From positions 1 to 43,068 of the forward strand of contig CAZZGX010000019.1 of NCBI GenBank assembly GCA_964653715.1: a stretch of 43,068 bases of DNA. The letters run 5' to 3'. The DNA is from CAZZGX01 sp964653715. GTDB lineage: Bacteria > Patescibacteriota > Minisyncoccia > Ryanbacterales > GWA2-47-10b. This document shows, one piece after another, positions 30,124 to 38,186 of the stretch; within the stretch, counting starts at the first letter, position 1; the number at the start of each line of letters is the position of its first letter. The notes beneath the pieces were generated by a model. The model was not told the origin of the DNA. It saw only the letters and a program-made list of their open reading frames with translations, and did no database searches. Made by a program: the position numbers and the translations under genes.

Positions 30124-32556
30124 ATGGAACAAATAATATTTTCGAAAGACACCCCGCGCGTGTTCTGGGCGATGAAAATAGACGCTCTCATGGGAAAGCG
30201 GGCGCGAAAGATTTTGCTCGAGGCCTCTTTTTCTCTTTTTGTTTTAGCACTTATTTTTTTCGCCTTTCGTTCATACGCTCCGACCAATTTTGCCATTGTG
30301 CAAGGAGTATCGGCATCTCGAGTGTTTGGCCTCATACTTATATTTTTTGGAGTTTTTCTCGGTTTAGGTCTCGTTGAGTTTTTTTATACCTCGTCGCTTG
30401 TTTCTGGGAAAGTGTTTGGGCGTGGAGGCAAAGAATATATTTTTGGTCTCGAGGCGCTTTGGATGTTGGGAAGCGACGGAGAGGTATATCATAATTTGAT
30501 CCGCAGACAGTTTGGCAAATTTCTTGCACTTCGCCTCGGTATTCCATACGAAACGCTTAAAAATTTTTGCAGAGAAAGAGGCACCCCTCCCGATTTTCTC
30601 AAAAAGGTAGCCGACTTTGCTGATCGGGGAAAGTCCGCGCTGGTCAGAGCTCCCGATCTTTTGGAGATTTTATGGGAGGCGGATAAAAATTTTGCCGAGC
30701 TCTTTTTCGGGCTTACCGTCAAAAAGGAAGAACTTTTGGGCGCTGCAGCGTGGGTGGGAAAAGAGCTCGAAAGCGAAGCGACAAGAAGTCGTTGGTGGGA
30801 ACGCGGCAATCTTTCGCGTATCCCGGGGATCGCAAAAGATTTCGGTTTTGGCTACACGTTTACGCTTGACGACTATTCGCGCGAAGTTCTTGCCTCCCAG
30901 GCGCCGTTTGCCCAAGAGACGCGAGAGGAAGAAATTGAAAAAATTGAAAGCGTTCTCGCGCGCTCATACGAAGCAAATCTCATTTTGGTGGGGGAAGAAG
31001 GTACCGGCAAGCACGTAATACTCGAAGGGCTCGCGCGCCGCATCGCATCCGGTAGCGTGGTATCCGCGCTCGAACACAAGCGTCTTTGCGTTCTCGACTA
31101 TCAAAGTATGTCCGCCACGTCAAAGTCAAAGCCAAATTACGAGGCGCTTACTATAAAGATTTTCAACGAAGCGGTGCGCGCCGGAAATATTATTATCGTT
31201 CTGGAGGATTTCCCGGATTTTCTCGCATCAAGCTCCGCGTTGGGGGTGGACGTACTTACGCTCCTCGAGCCCTATCTTTCAGGCTCTCGCATCCAGATGA
31301 TCGCGCTTTCAGACAAAGCCCGATTTCATCGGGACCTCGAGCCTGTAGGAAAAATTTCAAAACTTTTTGAAAAAATCGAGCTCGAGGAACCAAGCTCCGA
31401 ACGTCTTATGCGAATGCTTGAAGATGTCGCTTCCTCCATTGAGGCGCGCGCGAGAAAAATTTTTACGTATCAGGCGATCGTCGTGGCTCTTGAGCTTGCC
31501 GATCGCTACATCACTGAAGGGGCGATGCCCGAGAAAGCGATTGATCTCTTGGATGAAACGGTCTCGGGTACAGTGGCCTCCATTATTTATCGCGAAGATG
31601 TGGAACGGATAGTTGAGCGGCGGACTCATATCCCCACCGAGAAAGCAAAAGGCGAGGAGCGCGAAAAGCTTCTTCACTTGGAAGAACTTCTTCATACGCG
31701 GATGATCAATCAAGATCAGGCGATTAAGCAAGTTGCGAATGCTTTGCGGAGAGCACGATCCGGACTCAAGGGAACAACTCGTCCCATCGGCTCTTTTCTC
31801 TTTTTGGGGCCGACTGGAGTTGGCAAAACGGAGACCGCAAAAGCGCTTGCCGAGATGTATTTCGGAGGTGCCGCAAATATGAGCCGGTTTGATATGTCTG
31901 AATTTCAAGGGGAGGACGGACTCAAAAAACTTGCTGGTGCTTATGGTTCGAAAGAGCCGGGCGCGCTTGCCGTAAAACTTCGCGAAAAGCCGTTTAGCCT
32001 TCTCCTCTTTGATGAATTTGAAAAGGCATCGCGCGAAATTCACAATCTCTTTTTACAGATTCTTGACGAGGGATTTTTCTCGGATGCCGCGGGCAAAAAA
32101 GTCTCGGCGCGCGAGACAATGATTATCGCAACATCCAACGCGGGTGCCGCGACCATAATCGATCTCCTGAAAGCGGGCAAAGATCCGGCCGAGATTCAAG
32201 ATACTGTGGTAGATGCCGTACGCACTCAAAACATTTTTACGCCGGAGCTTCTCAATCGTTTTGACGCGGTTGTCGTCTACCACCCGCTAAAGCCCGCAGA
32301 GCTCGAAGAGGTGGCGACGCTTCTTTTAAAAGAGCTCGCGTTGCGGCTCGAGGTACAAGAGATTCACTTCAAGCCTTCAAAGGAGCTCGCCAAAAAAATC
32401 GTTGAGATCGGCTACGATCCGCTCAACGGCGCGCGTCCCATGCGCCGAGCCATCGCCGACCGCGTCGAGCAAGTCATCGCCAAGAAAATTCTCGAAGGCT
32501 CCCTCAACCGCGGCGATTCGTTTAGTTTTAGCAAAGAAGAAATCACTGCGCTATAA
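30124..32556 (+). CDS. Membrane-anchored ClpC-like double AAA+ ATPase with degenerate D1
   Basis: 810 aa. Residues about 33-50 and 65-87 are membrane helices, which normal ClpC/ClpB lack. Residues about 100-260 resemble a degenerate Clp N-terminal repeat domain. D1 (about 265-480) has a Walker A of GEEGTGKH (the Thr/Ser after Lys is His) and a Walker B of IIIVLEDF with Glu-Asp order swapped, so it may bind but probably hydrolyses ATP poorly. D2 (about 515-810) is intact: GPTGVGKTET (562-571), LLLFDEFEKA (626-635), sensor IATSNAG, arginine-finger region FTPELLNRFD and NGARPMRRAI. No ClpP is in the window and no obvious ClpP-binding loop was seen. Likely role: unfolding or remodelling at the membrane. 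Confidence 0.88.
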   Translation: MEQIIFSKDTPRVFWAMKIDALMGKRARKILLEASFSLFVLALIFFAFRSYAPTNFAIVQGVSASRVFGLILIFFGVFLGLGLVEFFYTSSLVSGKVFGRGGKEYIFGLEALWMLGSDGEVYHNLIRRQFGKFLALRLGIPYETLKNFCRERGTPPDFLKKVADFADRGKSALVRAPDLLEILWEADKNFAELFFGLTVKKEELLGAAAWVGKELESEATRSRWWERGNLSRIPGIAKDFGFGYTFTLDDYSREVLASQAPFAQETREEEIEKIESVLARSYEANLILVGEEGTGKHVILEGLARRIASGSVVSALEHKRLCVLDYQSMSATSKSKPNYEALTIKIFNEAVRAGNIIIVLEDFPDFLASSSALGVDVLTLLEPYLSGSRIQMIALSDKARFHRDLEPVGKISKLFEKIELEEPSSERLMRMLEDVASSIEARARKIFTYQAIVVALELADRYITEGAMPEKAIDLLDETVSGTVASIIYREDVERIVERRTHIPTEKAKGEEREKLLHLEELLHTRMINQDQAIKQVANALRRARSGLKGTTRPIGSFLFLGPTGVGKTETAKALAEMYFGGAANMSRFDMSEFQGEDGLKKLAGAYGSKEPGALAVKLREKPFSLLLFDEFEKASREIHNLFLQILDEGFFSDAAGKKVSARETMIIATSNAGAATIIDLLKAGKDPAEIQDTVVDAVRTQNIFTPELLNRFDAVVVYHPLKPAELEEVATLLLKELALRLEVQEIHFKPSKELAKKIVEIGYDPLNGARPMRRAIADRVEQVIAKKILEGSLNRGDSFSFSKEEITAL

Positions 32557-32557
32557 T
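32552..32557 (+). promoter_or_regulatory. -10 box of the HIT gene (leaderless)
   Basis: A perfect TATAAT, overlapping the stop codon of the ClpC-like gene, ends 5 nt before the HIT ATG. Confidence 0.65.
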
Positions 32558-32562
32558 GAAAT

Positions 32563-32976
32563 ATGGACTCCTGTATTTTTTGTAAAATTGGGAAAGGGGA
32601 GATTGTGGCTGAGAAGGTATACGAGGATGAGCATGTTTTTGCGTTTCTCGACATTATGCCGAGAGCGCCGGGGCATACGATGGTCATTCCCAAAACGCAC
32701 GCGAAGAGTTTTCTTGAACTTCCATCGGCATCCGTCGGTCCATTTTTCGAAGGCGTGCAAAAAGTGCTCGGTATGGTGAGCCACGCGCTCAAACCTGACG
32801 GCTTCACGCTCGGGATGAACCACGGCAAAGTTTCCGGGCAAGAGATCGACCATCTTCATTTTCACATTATGCCACGCTGGCAGGACGACAAAGGCCACTC
32901 TATTCAGTCCGTGGTCGCGAATCCTCCGAAAGAAGATTTAAAATCAATCGCCGCAAAAATTAAAAGCGCAAAGTAA
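32563..32976 (+). CDS. HIT-family nucleotide hydrolase (HinT-like)
   Basis: A 137-aa protein that hydrolyses nucleoside phosphoramidates or dinucleotides. It starts MDSCIFCKIGKGE with a possible zinc pair C4/C7, has the central VIPKTHAKSFLEL, and the histidine triad HLHFHIMPRW (H97, H99, H101). It is the usual length for bacterial HIT proteins. It has its own -10 box inside the previous gene and converges with the S41 gene over a shared GC hairpin. Confidence 0.94.
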   Translation: MDSCIFCKIGKGEIVAEKVYEDEHVFAFLDIMPRAPGHTMVIPKTHAKSFLELPSASVGPFFEGVQKVLGMVSHALKPDGFTLGMNHGKVSGQEIDHLHFHIMPRWQDDKGHSIQSVVANPPKEDLKSIAAKIKSAK

Positions 32977-32998
32977 AACCCCCGCCGCGGCGGGGGTT
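32977..32998. terminator. Bidirectional GC hairpin between HIT and S41 genes
   Basis: A perfect palindrome CCCCCGCCG/CGGCGGGGG with AA/TT ends. On the minus strand TTTT follows, so it terminates the S41 gene, whose stop codon it overlaps; on the plus strand the U-run is weak. Confidence 0.8.
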
Positions 32999-34178
32999 AG
33001 CGCATATTTTGATTCAAATACTCGATCGCGCGCTCGAGTATAGCGTCTTTGACTCCGGGCGCATACTGGGCAAGTGGATTTGTTTCGGAGACCAGAATAT
33101 CGGGCTCAACACCTTGCCCTTCGATATTTTCTCCATGTGGGCCATAGAAAATGCGCACCGGTAAGGAAATAGCGACATGTTTGTCGATGTAAAACTGCCG
33201 CATTATTGTTCCGTATCCGACAGTGCGTTCGCCAATGATTGTCGCTCTCCCGTGATCCTTGAGTGTCATAGCGATAAGCTCCCCGAGCGAAACCGTTGAA
33301 TTATTTACAAGCACCACAAGTGGATCGCGGAGCGGGCGAGTCTCTTTTGGGACCAAAAGCGTTTCTTGGTCATCACGAGCTTCTGCCGACGCAAAGAGAA
33401 TTGCCGTTGCCGGCTCTAGGACTGTACTCAGGAAAAACATCCCCGAGACGACAAGTCCACCCTGCATCGAGCGCAGATCGATAATAAATCGAGTGGCTCC
33501 CATTTTTTTTAATTTCCCGATTGCTTGATACGCTAAAATCCCATTTTTCTCCGAGTGCATATCGTAGATGGAAAAATAGCCGATATTACCCGAAAGCATT
33601 GTGGCAAGAAAATCTCGCCATACAACCCCTTCTCGTTTTTCGATCCGTTTTGTCTCGACACGTTTCCAATCGCGAGAAACGAGCGTGAGGTCAACAAATG
33701 AATGTTTGTTGCAATCAAGCGCGGTTATAATCTCTAAAAATGAAAGAAGATTTGTTGGTTTTCCGTCGATAGCAAATATGATATCACCAATATTAACGCG
33801 CGCTTCATAAGCGGGGCTTCGAGGTGCTACGCGCACTATGGTCACAAGCCCCATTCTTTTTGAGAAAGTTATTCCCAACGCACCCATTTGTACTCGCTCT
33901 TTGCACGCGGGGCGCTCATCTTCAAGTTCGAGAAATCCGTGGCTGTTTGTTTTTTGGACTAGAAACTCAATCGCATCTGTCGTGAGACTCTTGAGCTCGA
34001 CCGACATATAGTAGTGTTCGTGAATCGTTTCGAGCGCGTTTTTGAAAAGTTGGGTAGATTCCTCGATGCGAGTCGCGTCTTCCTTCGCGGTATCCATGCG
34101 CAGAGCCGTCGGATTCGATTTTTGTGTCAATGAACAGGCAGAAAGCAAAAGTGACATTGCTAAGACGATACGTCTCAT
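32997..34178 (-). CDS. S41-family (CtpA-like) lipoprotein, catalytic Lys replaced
   Basis: 393 aa. A lipoprotein signal with lipobox LSAC (C15), a helical segment, a PDZ domain (about 97-165; GALGITFSKRMGLVTIVRVAPRSPA, GDIIFAIDG), then the S41 tail-protease domain. The nucleophile region reads NNSTVSLGE with S297 in the catalytic position. The partner Lys, normally in TFGKG, is Tyr here (TVGYGT, Y322), so the classical Ser-Lys dyad is broken and protease activity is doubtful. ATG at 34176-34178 is chosen over an upstream frame extension because AAGGAGG lies 6 nt before it and the signal peptide starts there. It is divergent from the RluA-family gene. Confidence 0.88.
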   Translation of the reverse strand: MRRIVLAMSLLLSACSLTQKSNPTALRMDTAKEDATRIEESTQLFKNALETIHEHYYMSVELKSLTTDAIEFLVQKTNSHGFLELEDERPACKERVQMGALGITFSKRMGLVTIVRVAPRSPAYEARVNIGDIIFAIDGKPTNLLSFLEIITALDCNKHSFVDLTLVSRDWKRVETKRIEKREGVVWRDFLATMLSGNIGYFSIYDMHSEKNGILAYQAIGKLKKMGATRFIIDLRSMQGGLVVSGMFFLSTVLEPATAILFASAEARDDQETLLVPKETRPLRDPLVVLVNNSTVSLGELIAMTLKDHGRATIIGERTVGYGTIMRQFYIDKHVAISLPVRIFYGPHGENIEGQGVEPDILVSETNPLAQYAPGVKDAILERAIEYLNQNMR

Positions 34179-34236
34179 GCGACACCTCCTTCTTCTATGA
34201 TTATTCTTACGCTTTCTTTTTGGTTGAGGCAAGTGA

Positions 34237-34242
34237 TACGAT
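34237..34242 (+). promoter_or_regulatory. -10 box of the RluA-family gene (leaderless)
   Basis: TACGAT preceded by TGA (extended -10 style) ends 6 nt before the ATG. Confidence 0.55.
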
Positions 34243-34248
34243 GCACGT

Positions 34249-34965
34249 ATGTCCGATATTCGCGTTCTCTTTGAAGACAAGGACATTGTGGCGCTTTCGA
34301 AGCCCGCGGGCGTGGTCGTGCACCATGACGCCGCGCACGCCGAAGGAACTCTGGTGGACTGGTTTCTCGCGCGTTATCCAGATTCGCAAAATGTCGGAGA
34401 TCCCCTGCGCCCTGGCGTGGTTCACCGGCTCGACAAGGATACGTCAGGGGTGTTGCTTTTTGCCAAAACCAATACGGCGTATCACCATCTCAAAAAACTT
34501 TTTGAAGAGGGTAACATTAAAAAAACATATATCGCGCTGGTCGTCGGCTCTCCAAAAAACGATTCGGGGGCTATAAATGCTCCGATTGCGCGTTCTACCA
34601 AACACTTTGAAAAGCGCGTCGTAGGCGGCAAGCAGGGGAGGGAGCGTGAGGCAGTTACCGATTGGAAAGTGCGCGAGCGGCTTGTCCCGAGCTCGTCGAG
34701 GGATTCGTATACGGTGCTCGAAGTGCGTCCGCGTACCGGCCGTACGCACCAGATCCGTTCGCACCTTGCGTATATCGGCTATCCAGTCGCGTGCGACAAG
34801 CTCTATGGCGGCAAGCGCTACATGTGTCCGCCCGGACTCACGCGCCAGTTTTTGCACGCGTCAACTCTCGAGTTTTCCTTGCCCTCGGGCGCACATTTGT
34901 CTGTTGAGGCGGGGCTCCCACAAGATCTTGAACAAGCGCTCAAAGAATTGCGATTAAAAAATTAA
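34249..34965 (+). CDS. RluA-family 23S rRNA / tRNA pseudouridine synthase
   Basis: A 238-aa enzyme isomerising specific uridines in rRNA or tRNA. It has the motif HRLDKDTSG (59-67) with catalytic D62, then LLFAKTNTAYHHL, the RPRTGRTHQIRSHLAYIGYPVACDKLYGG block and the LHASTLEFSLP end, as in RluA/RluD. The N-terminal S4 RNA-binding domain of RluD is absent, so the exact target cannot be told. Codons around 34681-34703 coincide with a REP-like repeat (coding LVPSSSRDS), apparently an in-frame insertion in a surface loop. Confidence 0.92.
   Translation: MSDIRVLFEDKDIVALSKPAGVVVHHDAAHAEGTLVDWFLARYPDSQNVGDPLRPGVVHRLDKDTSGVLLFAKTNTAYHHLKKLFEEGNIKKTYIALVVGSPKNDSGAINAPIARSTKHFEKRVVGGKQGREREAVTDWKVRERLVPSSSRDSYTVLEVRPRTGRTHQIRSHLAYIGYPVACDKLYGGKRYMCPPGLTRQFLHASTLEFSLPSGAHLSVEAGLPQDLEQALKELRLKN
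34681..34703. repeat. REP-like 23-nt repeat inside the RluA-family gene
   Basis: CTTGTCCCGAGCTCGTCGAG plus GGA is the reverse complement, with three transitions, of 39531-39553. In another frame it encodes the known PELVEG peptide signature of a widespread repetitive element. Confidence 0.65.
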
Positions 34966-34970
34966 TATGG

Positions 34971-34976
34971 TATAAA
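34971..34976 (+). promoter_or_regulatory. -10 box of rplS (leaderless)
   Basis: TATAAA ends 7 nt before the rplS ATG; no Shine-Dalgarno sequence is present. Confidence 0.6.
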
Positions 34977-34983
34977 ACTACCT

Positions 34984-35355
34984 ATGTCCGACAGAGCTCA
35001 AATAGATATGCGTCCCGGCGACACCGTTCGCGTGCACCAAAAAGTGAAAGAAGGGGACAAAGTACGAATTCAGGTTTTTGAGGGTCTTGTTCTTGCCCGA
35101 AAGCACGGCACTGAAGCCGGCGCTACATTTACCGTCCGCAAAGTGGTTTCCGGCATCGGCGTCGAGCGCATTTTTCCGTTGCACTCACCTCTCCTCGACA
35201 AGATTGAGGTGACCAAGCGCGCCTCACGCGTACGCCGCGCGAAGCTGTACTACATCCGCGACAAGGCAGCAAAAGAGACGCGCAAGAAGATGAAACAGAT
35301 TCGTTTCGAATCAACAGAACCAAAAGAAAAAGAGCAGGAGAAAAGAGCCGAATAA
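34984..35355 (+). CDS. rplS: 50S ribosomal protein bL19
   Basis: bL19 sits at the 30S-50S interface. The 123-aa product has the family signatures RPGDTVRVHQKVKEGDKVRIQVFEGLVLARKHG, TFTVRKVVSGIGVERIFPLHSP and the basic RRAKLYYIRD, followed by a Lys/Glu-rich tail of about 25 residues that is longer than usual. tRNA-Leu follows 12 nt later and may be cotranscribed. Confidence 0.97.
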   Translation: MSDRAQIDMRPGDTVRVHQKVKEGDKVRIQVFEGLVLARKHGTEAGATFTVRKVVSGIGVERIFPLHSPLLDKIEVTKRASRVRRAKLYYIRDKAAKETRKKMKQIRFESTEPKEKEQEKRAE

Positions 35356-35367
35356 CATCGGCTTCAC

Positions 35368-35451
35368 GCGCAGGTGGCGGAATTGGTATACGCGCTAGGT
35401 TGAGGGCCTAGTTCTCGCAAGAGATTGGGGGTTCGAGTCCCCCTCTGCGCA
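35368..35451 (+). tRNA. tRNA-Leu (anticodon GAG)
   Basis: Class II tRNA of 84 nt: acceptor GCGCAGG/TCTGCGC, anticodon stem CTAGG/CCTAG with loop TTGAGGG (anticodon GAG), long variable arm, T arm GGGGG-TTCGAGT-CCCCC. Discriminator A, no encoded CCA. Confidence 0.95.
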
Positions 35452-35455
35452 TATG

Positions 35456-35493
35456 AAAAATTTGGGTGGCCTAGTGCCACCTAAATTTTTTAT
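35456..35493 (+). terminator. Terminator after rplS / tRNA-Leu
   Basis: AAAAATTTGGGTGGC (35456-35470) pairs with GCCACCTAAATTTTT (35476-35490) around a CTAGT loop and is followed by further T residues. Confidence 0.9.
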
Positions 35494-35500
35494 ATTGAGT

Positions 35501-35561
35501 GGGACTCGAACGAAGCAAATGGTTTTGCTCCGTGGGATTTTCGATAAGAAAATCGAGCCCC
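35501..35561. ncRNA. 61-nt T-arm-mimic structured element, copy 1 (after tRNA-Leu)
   Basis: Starts with GGGACTCGAAC, the exact reverse complement of the T arm of the upstream tRNA-Leu. Next come hairpin 1 (35511-35532, nine positions with one mismatch, loop TGGT), the linker TGG, hairpin 2 (GATTTTC/GAAAATC, 35536-35554) and the closing GAGCCCC, which pairs back to GGGACTC with one mismatch. The same architecture and length recur at 38319-38379. Transcription is not shown. Confidence 0.6.
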
Positions 35562-35618
35562 CCGGTTGGCCAGTTAACATCATTAACATTGTTAATGTTC
35601 AGAGGGGATTGGGCAGTG

Positions 35619-35624
35619 TAGAAT
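35619..35624 (+). promoter_or_regulatory. -10 box of the exported protein at 35631 (leaderless)
   Basis: TAGAAT ends 6 nt before the GTG start. A CATTAAC/GTTAATG inverted repeat (35581-35597) lies just upstream. Confidence 0.55.
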
Positions 35625-35630
35625 TAAAGA

Positions 35631-37304
35631 GTGGAAGCTATCACCCCAGAATCCAATAAATCTTCCAATCCTTTATTTAAAAGAGTTTTCTTAGATCACT
35701 GGATTGATTGGACTATAGCAATTATTGTTACGGTCTTTATAGTTGTATATGGAGCCGTACAAAAGTTCTCTATTGAACAGGACTATAATGTTGAAAATAA
35801 ACTTTCTGTTTCGAGCACTAATCAGGGGATTAAAATTATCTCAACTACTGCTTGGCAAACGTATACTAGTAGAGAGTTTAATTTTGAGTTTCTATATCCA
35901 GATAGCTGGTCCGTTAGCCAAAGAGAGCCAGAACTCGAAGTAAAGAATACGATTTTGGGTCCAGTGTTAGAAGATGATAATGCGAGTATTGCTCAGATTG
36001 ATTTTACGATATTTTCAAATCCTGAAGGTACTTCACTTTTACCGTGGTTTATGAAGAAATCTGGTTCAAGCGCAAGCGTAGCAAATTTAGCTAATCAAGC
36101 TTATGAACCCTTCACGATCGGAACGATCGACGGTATTAAAGTGACGGAGCGAGATTCTGTTTCCGGGAAACTCGATACTAATATATTTTTCTCTAGGGAC
36201 GGGAAGGTGCTTCTATTTCACGCAACAGATAAAGATATTCAAACGCTACAAGCTTTAGTATCTACATTTCGCTTTATAGATTTTTCAGATCCACGCAATT
36301 GGGAGGTATATAAGAGCAAAAAGAACGATATTTCACTACGTCCAAAGCCAGGACTGAGAATTATGGACGAGGATAACGGTTTGATCATAGGAAATTGTCC
36401 GGATGCTGATATAGGTTTATTTAGCTGTGATAAGGGAGATATGTTTACCATACAAGTTTATGATGGGTCTACAATCGAAAACATTTCTCCTAATGTTGAA
36501 ATAAAGTGCAAAAATATAAAAATCAATAGCCACGCTTCATATGATTGCTCATTCGGTACTATTCGCAAAGTTTATGCTCAGGAGGGAAATGTTGTTTTTG
36601 ATATTACTTATCCGATTAATAGCACTGACGGAGACAAGATGCTTTCCACGTTAGAATTTCTAGGCCTAAATAATGATCAAATCGGCTTTTACGATAGAAA
36701 TAAATGGCAATTAATAGATTCTAAAAGTGCAGATTTCGATGGCGATGGAGTGGGCGAATTAGTGCTGTTATTAAAATCAAATATTTCACCCGGAAAGGAC
36801 TACGAAGGAAACGATCTTTTCTTCTTAAGAATGCTTATCATTAAAAACAATACAATCGTTTATAGCTTTGAACCAAGGAATGGTGTCCGAGGACCATTTC
36901 TGATGTCTGATAAGGTAGAGATCCAAGATGTTACCCAAGATGGTTTGCCAGAAGCCATTGTTTATTGGGGAGATAAACAAATGAAAGACACGGCATACAC
37001 TTCAATTCATGTTGCTCACTTTGATTCACAGTATAAGTGGTTGAATAATATTTCTTCCGACGGTTTTTATAATTCAAAATGGCATGATTTCGAATGGGCA
37101 GATTTCGGAGATAAGCTACAGATAGCTACATCGGATGCAATACGAAATACATGTAGTACGTGCATTGATTACTATAAATACACTATCTATAAATGGATTG
37201 GCGATCATTACATGATTTATAAATCTATAGAGGGACCTAAAAATCCAGTAGGCAATCCCTTTGATGAAGAATATATAAAGTTTATTCACGACAAGCTAAA
37301 TTAA
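35631..37304 (+). CDS. AT-rich membrane-anchored extracellular protein, unknown function
   Basis: 557 aa starting at GTG. One membrane helix (about residues 26-44, WTIAIIVTVFIVVYGAV) with the bulk outside. The outer part has a PsbP/DUF-like opening (REFNFEFLYPDSWSVSQ), a second similar unit (about residue 225 on), and near residue 365 a calcium-loop-like DFDGDGVGELVLLL of the VCBS/FG-GAP type, with another degenerate one at VTQDGLPEAIVYW. Cys pairs occur near the end (CSTCIDYY). Base composition is clearly richer in A/T and codon use differs from neighbours (many AAT, ATA, TTA), which points to acquisition by transfer. It sits right behind a tRNA and a tRNA-derived element. No defined function. 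Confidence 0.8.
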   Translation: MEAITPESNKSSNPLFKRVFLDHWIDWTIAIIVTVFIVVYGAVQKFSIEQDYNVENKLSVSSTNQGIKIISTTAWQTYTSREFNFEFLYPDSWSVSQREPELEVKNTILGPVLEDDNASIAQIDFTIFSNPEGTSLLPWFMKKSGSSASVANLANQAYEPFTIGTIDGIKVTERDSVSGKLDTNIFFSRDGKVLLFHATDKDIQTLQALVSTFRFIDFSDPRNWEVYKSKKNDISLRPKPGLRIMDEDNGLIIGNCPDADIGLFSCDKGDMFTIQVYDGSTIENISPNVEIKCKNIKINSHASYDCSFGTIRKVYAQEGNVVFDITYPINSTDGDKMLSTLEFLGLNNDQIGFYDRNKWQLIDSKSADFDGDGVGELVLLLKSNISPGKDYEGNDLFFLRMLIIKNNTIVYSFEPRNGVRGPFLMSDKVEIQDVTQDGLPEAIVYWGDKQMKDTAYTSIHVAHFDSQYKWLNNISSDGFYNSKWHDFEWADFGDKLQIATSDAIRNTCSTCIDYYKYTIYKWIGDHYMIYKSIEGPKNPVGNPFDEEYIKFIHDKLN

Positions 37305-37306
37305 AG

Positions 37307-37331
37307 CCTATCTTATTGCTCATAAAATAGG
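37307..37331 (+). terminator. AU-rich hairpin after the AT-rich gene
   Basis: CCTATCTTAT and ATAAAATAGG pair with one mismatch around a TGCTC loop, 3 nt after the stop codon. No long U-run follows, so termination would be weak. Confidence 0.5.
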
Positions 37332-37438
37332 TTCCAACTTCCCACCACAGGCGGGCAGGCCGTCCACTCCTTTGCACCACAACTAACTTTTACAACAGCT
37401 TGATTTTTGAACCGAGATACGCTATCATTGGAAGCACG

Positions 37439-37675
37439 ATGAGAGGCAAAAATAATGACGAATTCAAGCTGAATCAGGTGGGAACCCCTCTTGCGACTTT
37501 TCTAGAGTCGTACAACAAAAGCATTCCCGCAAGCTTCCCTCCCGCATCAGTCAAAATGTTGAAACAATTTCAGATACACCATCCGCTTCTTTTCAAACAT
37601 GGGGACGAGTGGTCCATCGATAGGCATCGCAAGCGCCTCATGGATTGGCTCCCAGCACATGCCGATATCGCGTAA
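37439..37675 (+). CDS. Conserved small hypothetical protein (78 aa)
   Basis: A soluble 78-aa protein, MRGKNNDEFKLNQVG at the start, then SIPASFPPASVKMLKQFQ and HPLLFKHGDEWSIDRHRKR. I recall proteins with this FKHGDxWSIxxHRKxxMDWL pattern as recurrent in Parcubacteria, but no function is known to me. The ATG at 37439 is preferred to an in-frame ATT at 37400; a TATCAT hexamer ends 10 nt upstream. Confidence 0.65.
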   Translation: MRGKNNDEFKLNQVGTPLATFLESYNKSIPASFPPASVKMLKQFQIHHPLLFKHGDEWSIDRHRKRLMDWLPAHADIA

Positions 37676-37718
37676 TCTCAGCATCAAATAGGCAATTTTT
37701 AAAACCGGCCACAGGGGG

Positions 37719-37724
37719 TATACT
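37719..37724 (+). promoter_or_regulatory. -10 box of the 40-aa basic protein (leaderless)
   Basis: TATACT ends 6 nt before the ATG; the 6 nt between are GGAGGC, so a Shine-Dalgarno role is also possible, though the spacing is very short. Confidence 0.5.
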
Positions 37725-37730
37725 GGAGGC

Positions 37731-37853
37731 ATGAAGAAAAAATCGCGCAAAGGGTCACGCTATTTTCATGGGGATGATTTGACCAAAAAGGGGCTCGATC
37801 GCAAACTCCGATCGAAGACCGAACCTTGGGAAAAGAAAAAGCGCCGACGCTAA
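37731..37853 (+). CDS. Tiny basic conserved protein (40 aa)
   Basis: A 40-codon ATG-to-TAA frame: MKKKSRKGSRYFHGDDLTKK, then GLDRKLRSKTEPWEKKKRRR. Strongly basic with Lys/Arg ends, so RNA or ribosome binding is plausible. The -10 box just upstream and the lack of any overlapping gene support that it is real. No family is named. Confidence 0.6.
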   Translation: MKKKSRKGSRYFHGDDLTKKGLDRKLRSKTEPWEKKKRRR

Positions 37854-37887
37854 ATACAAAGGTCGAGTTACGAACCACGCTACATAT

Positions 37888-38139
37888 ATGGCCGAAAAAG
37901 AAATAGGCAAGGTTATCCATTATTTTGACCGCGCGATGGTCGCCGTGGTCAGGCTTTCAAGCTCACTCAAGACGGGCGATCGGGTTAAGATTGTAAAAGG
38001 AATTGGGGAGTTTGAAGAAACCGTTTCTTCTATGCAGGTTGAACACGAATCAATCAGCGCGGGCAAAAAAGGCGATGAGGTCGCCATCAAAATTTCCCAG
38101 CCGACCAAAGAAGGCGCGCACGTTTTCAAGCTTGAGTAA
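37888..38139 (+). CDS. Stand-alone translation-factor domain II-like protein
   Basis: An 83-aa beta-barrel protein resembling domain II of EF-Tu/IF2-type GTPases: IGKVIHYFDRAMVAVVRLSSSLKTGDRVKIV, then VSSMQVEHESISAGKKGDEVAIKI. In known small homologues it is annotated only as elongation factor-like; no GTPase domain is present. TACATA lies directly before the ATG. Its role could be binding tRNA or a peptidase, but this is not shown. Confidence 0.78.
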   Translation: MAEKEIGKVIHYFDRAMVAVVRLSSSLKTGDRVKIVKGIGEFEETVSSMQVEHESISAGKKGDEVAIKISQPTKEGAHVFKLE

Positions 38140-38186
38140 AAGAAAAATATTTGCTACGATAGCGCTCACTCCTTGACGAGTAGTAT

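Noticed and set aside
34662..34907. A separate gene encoding a protein with PELVEG on the plus strand
   Set aside because: It is an alternative frame of the RluA-family gene; the peptide comes from the REP-like repeat.
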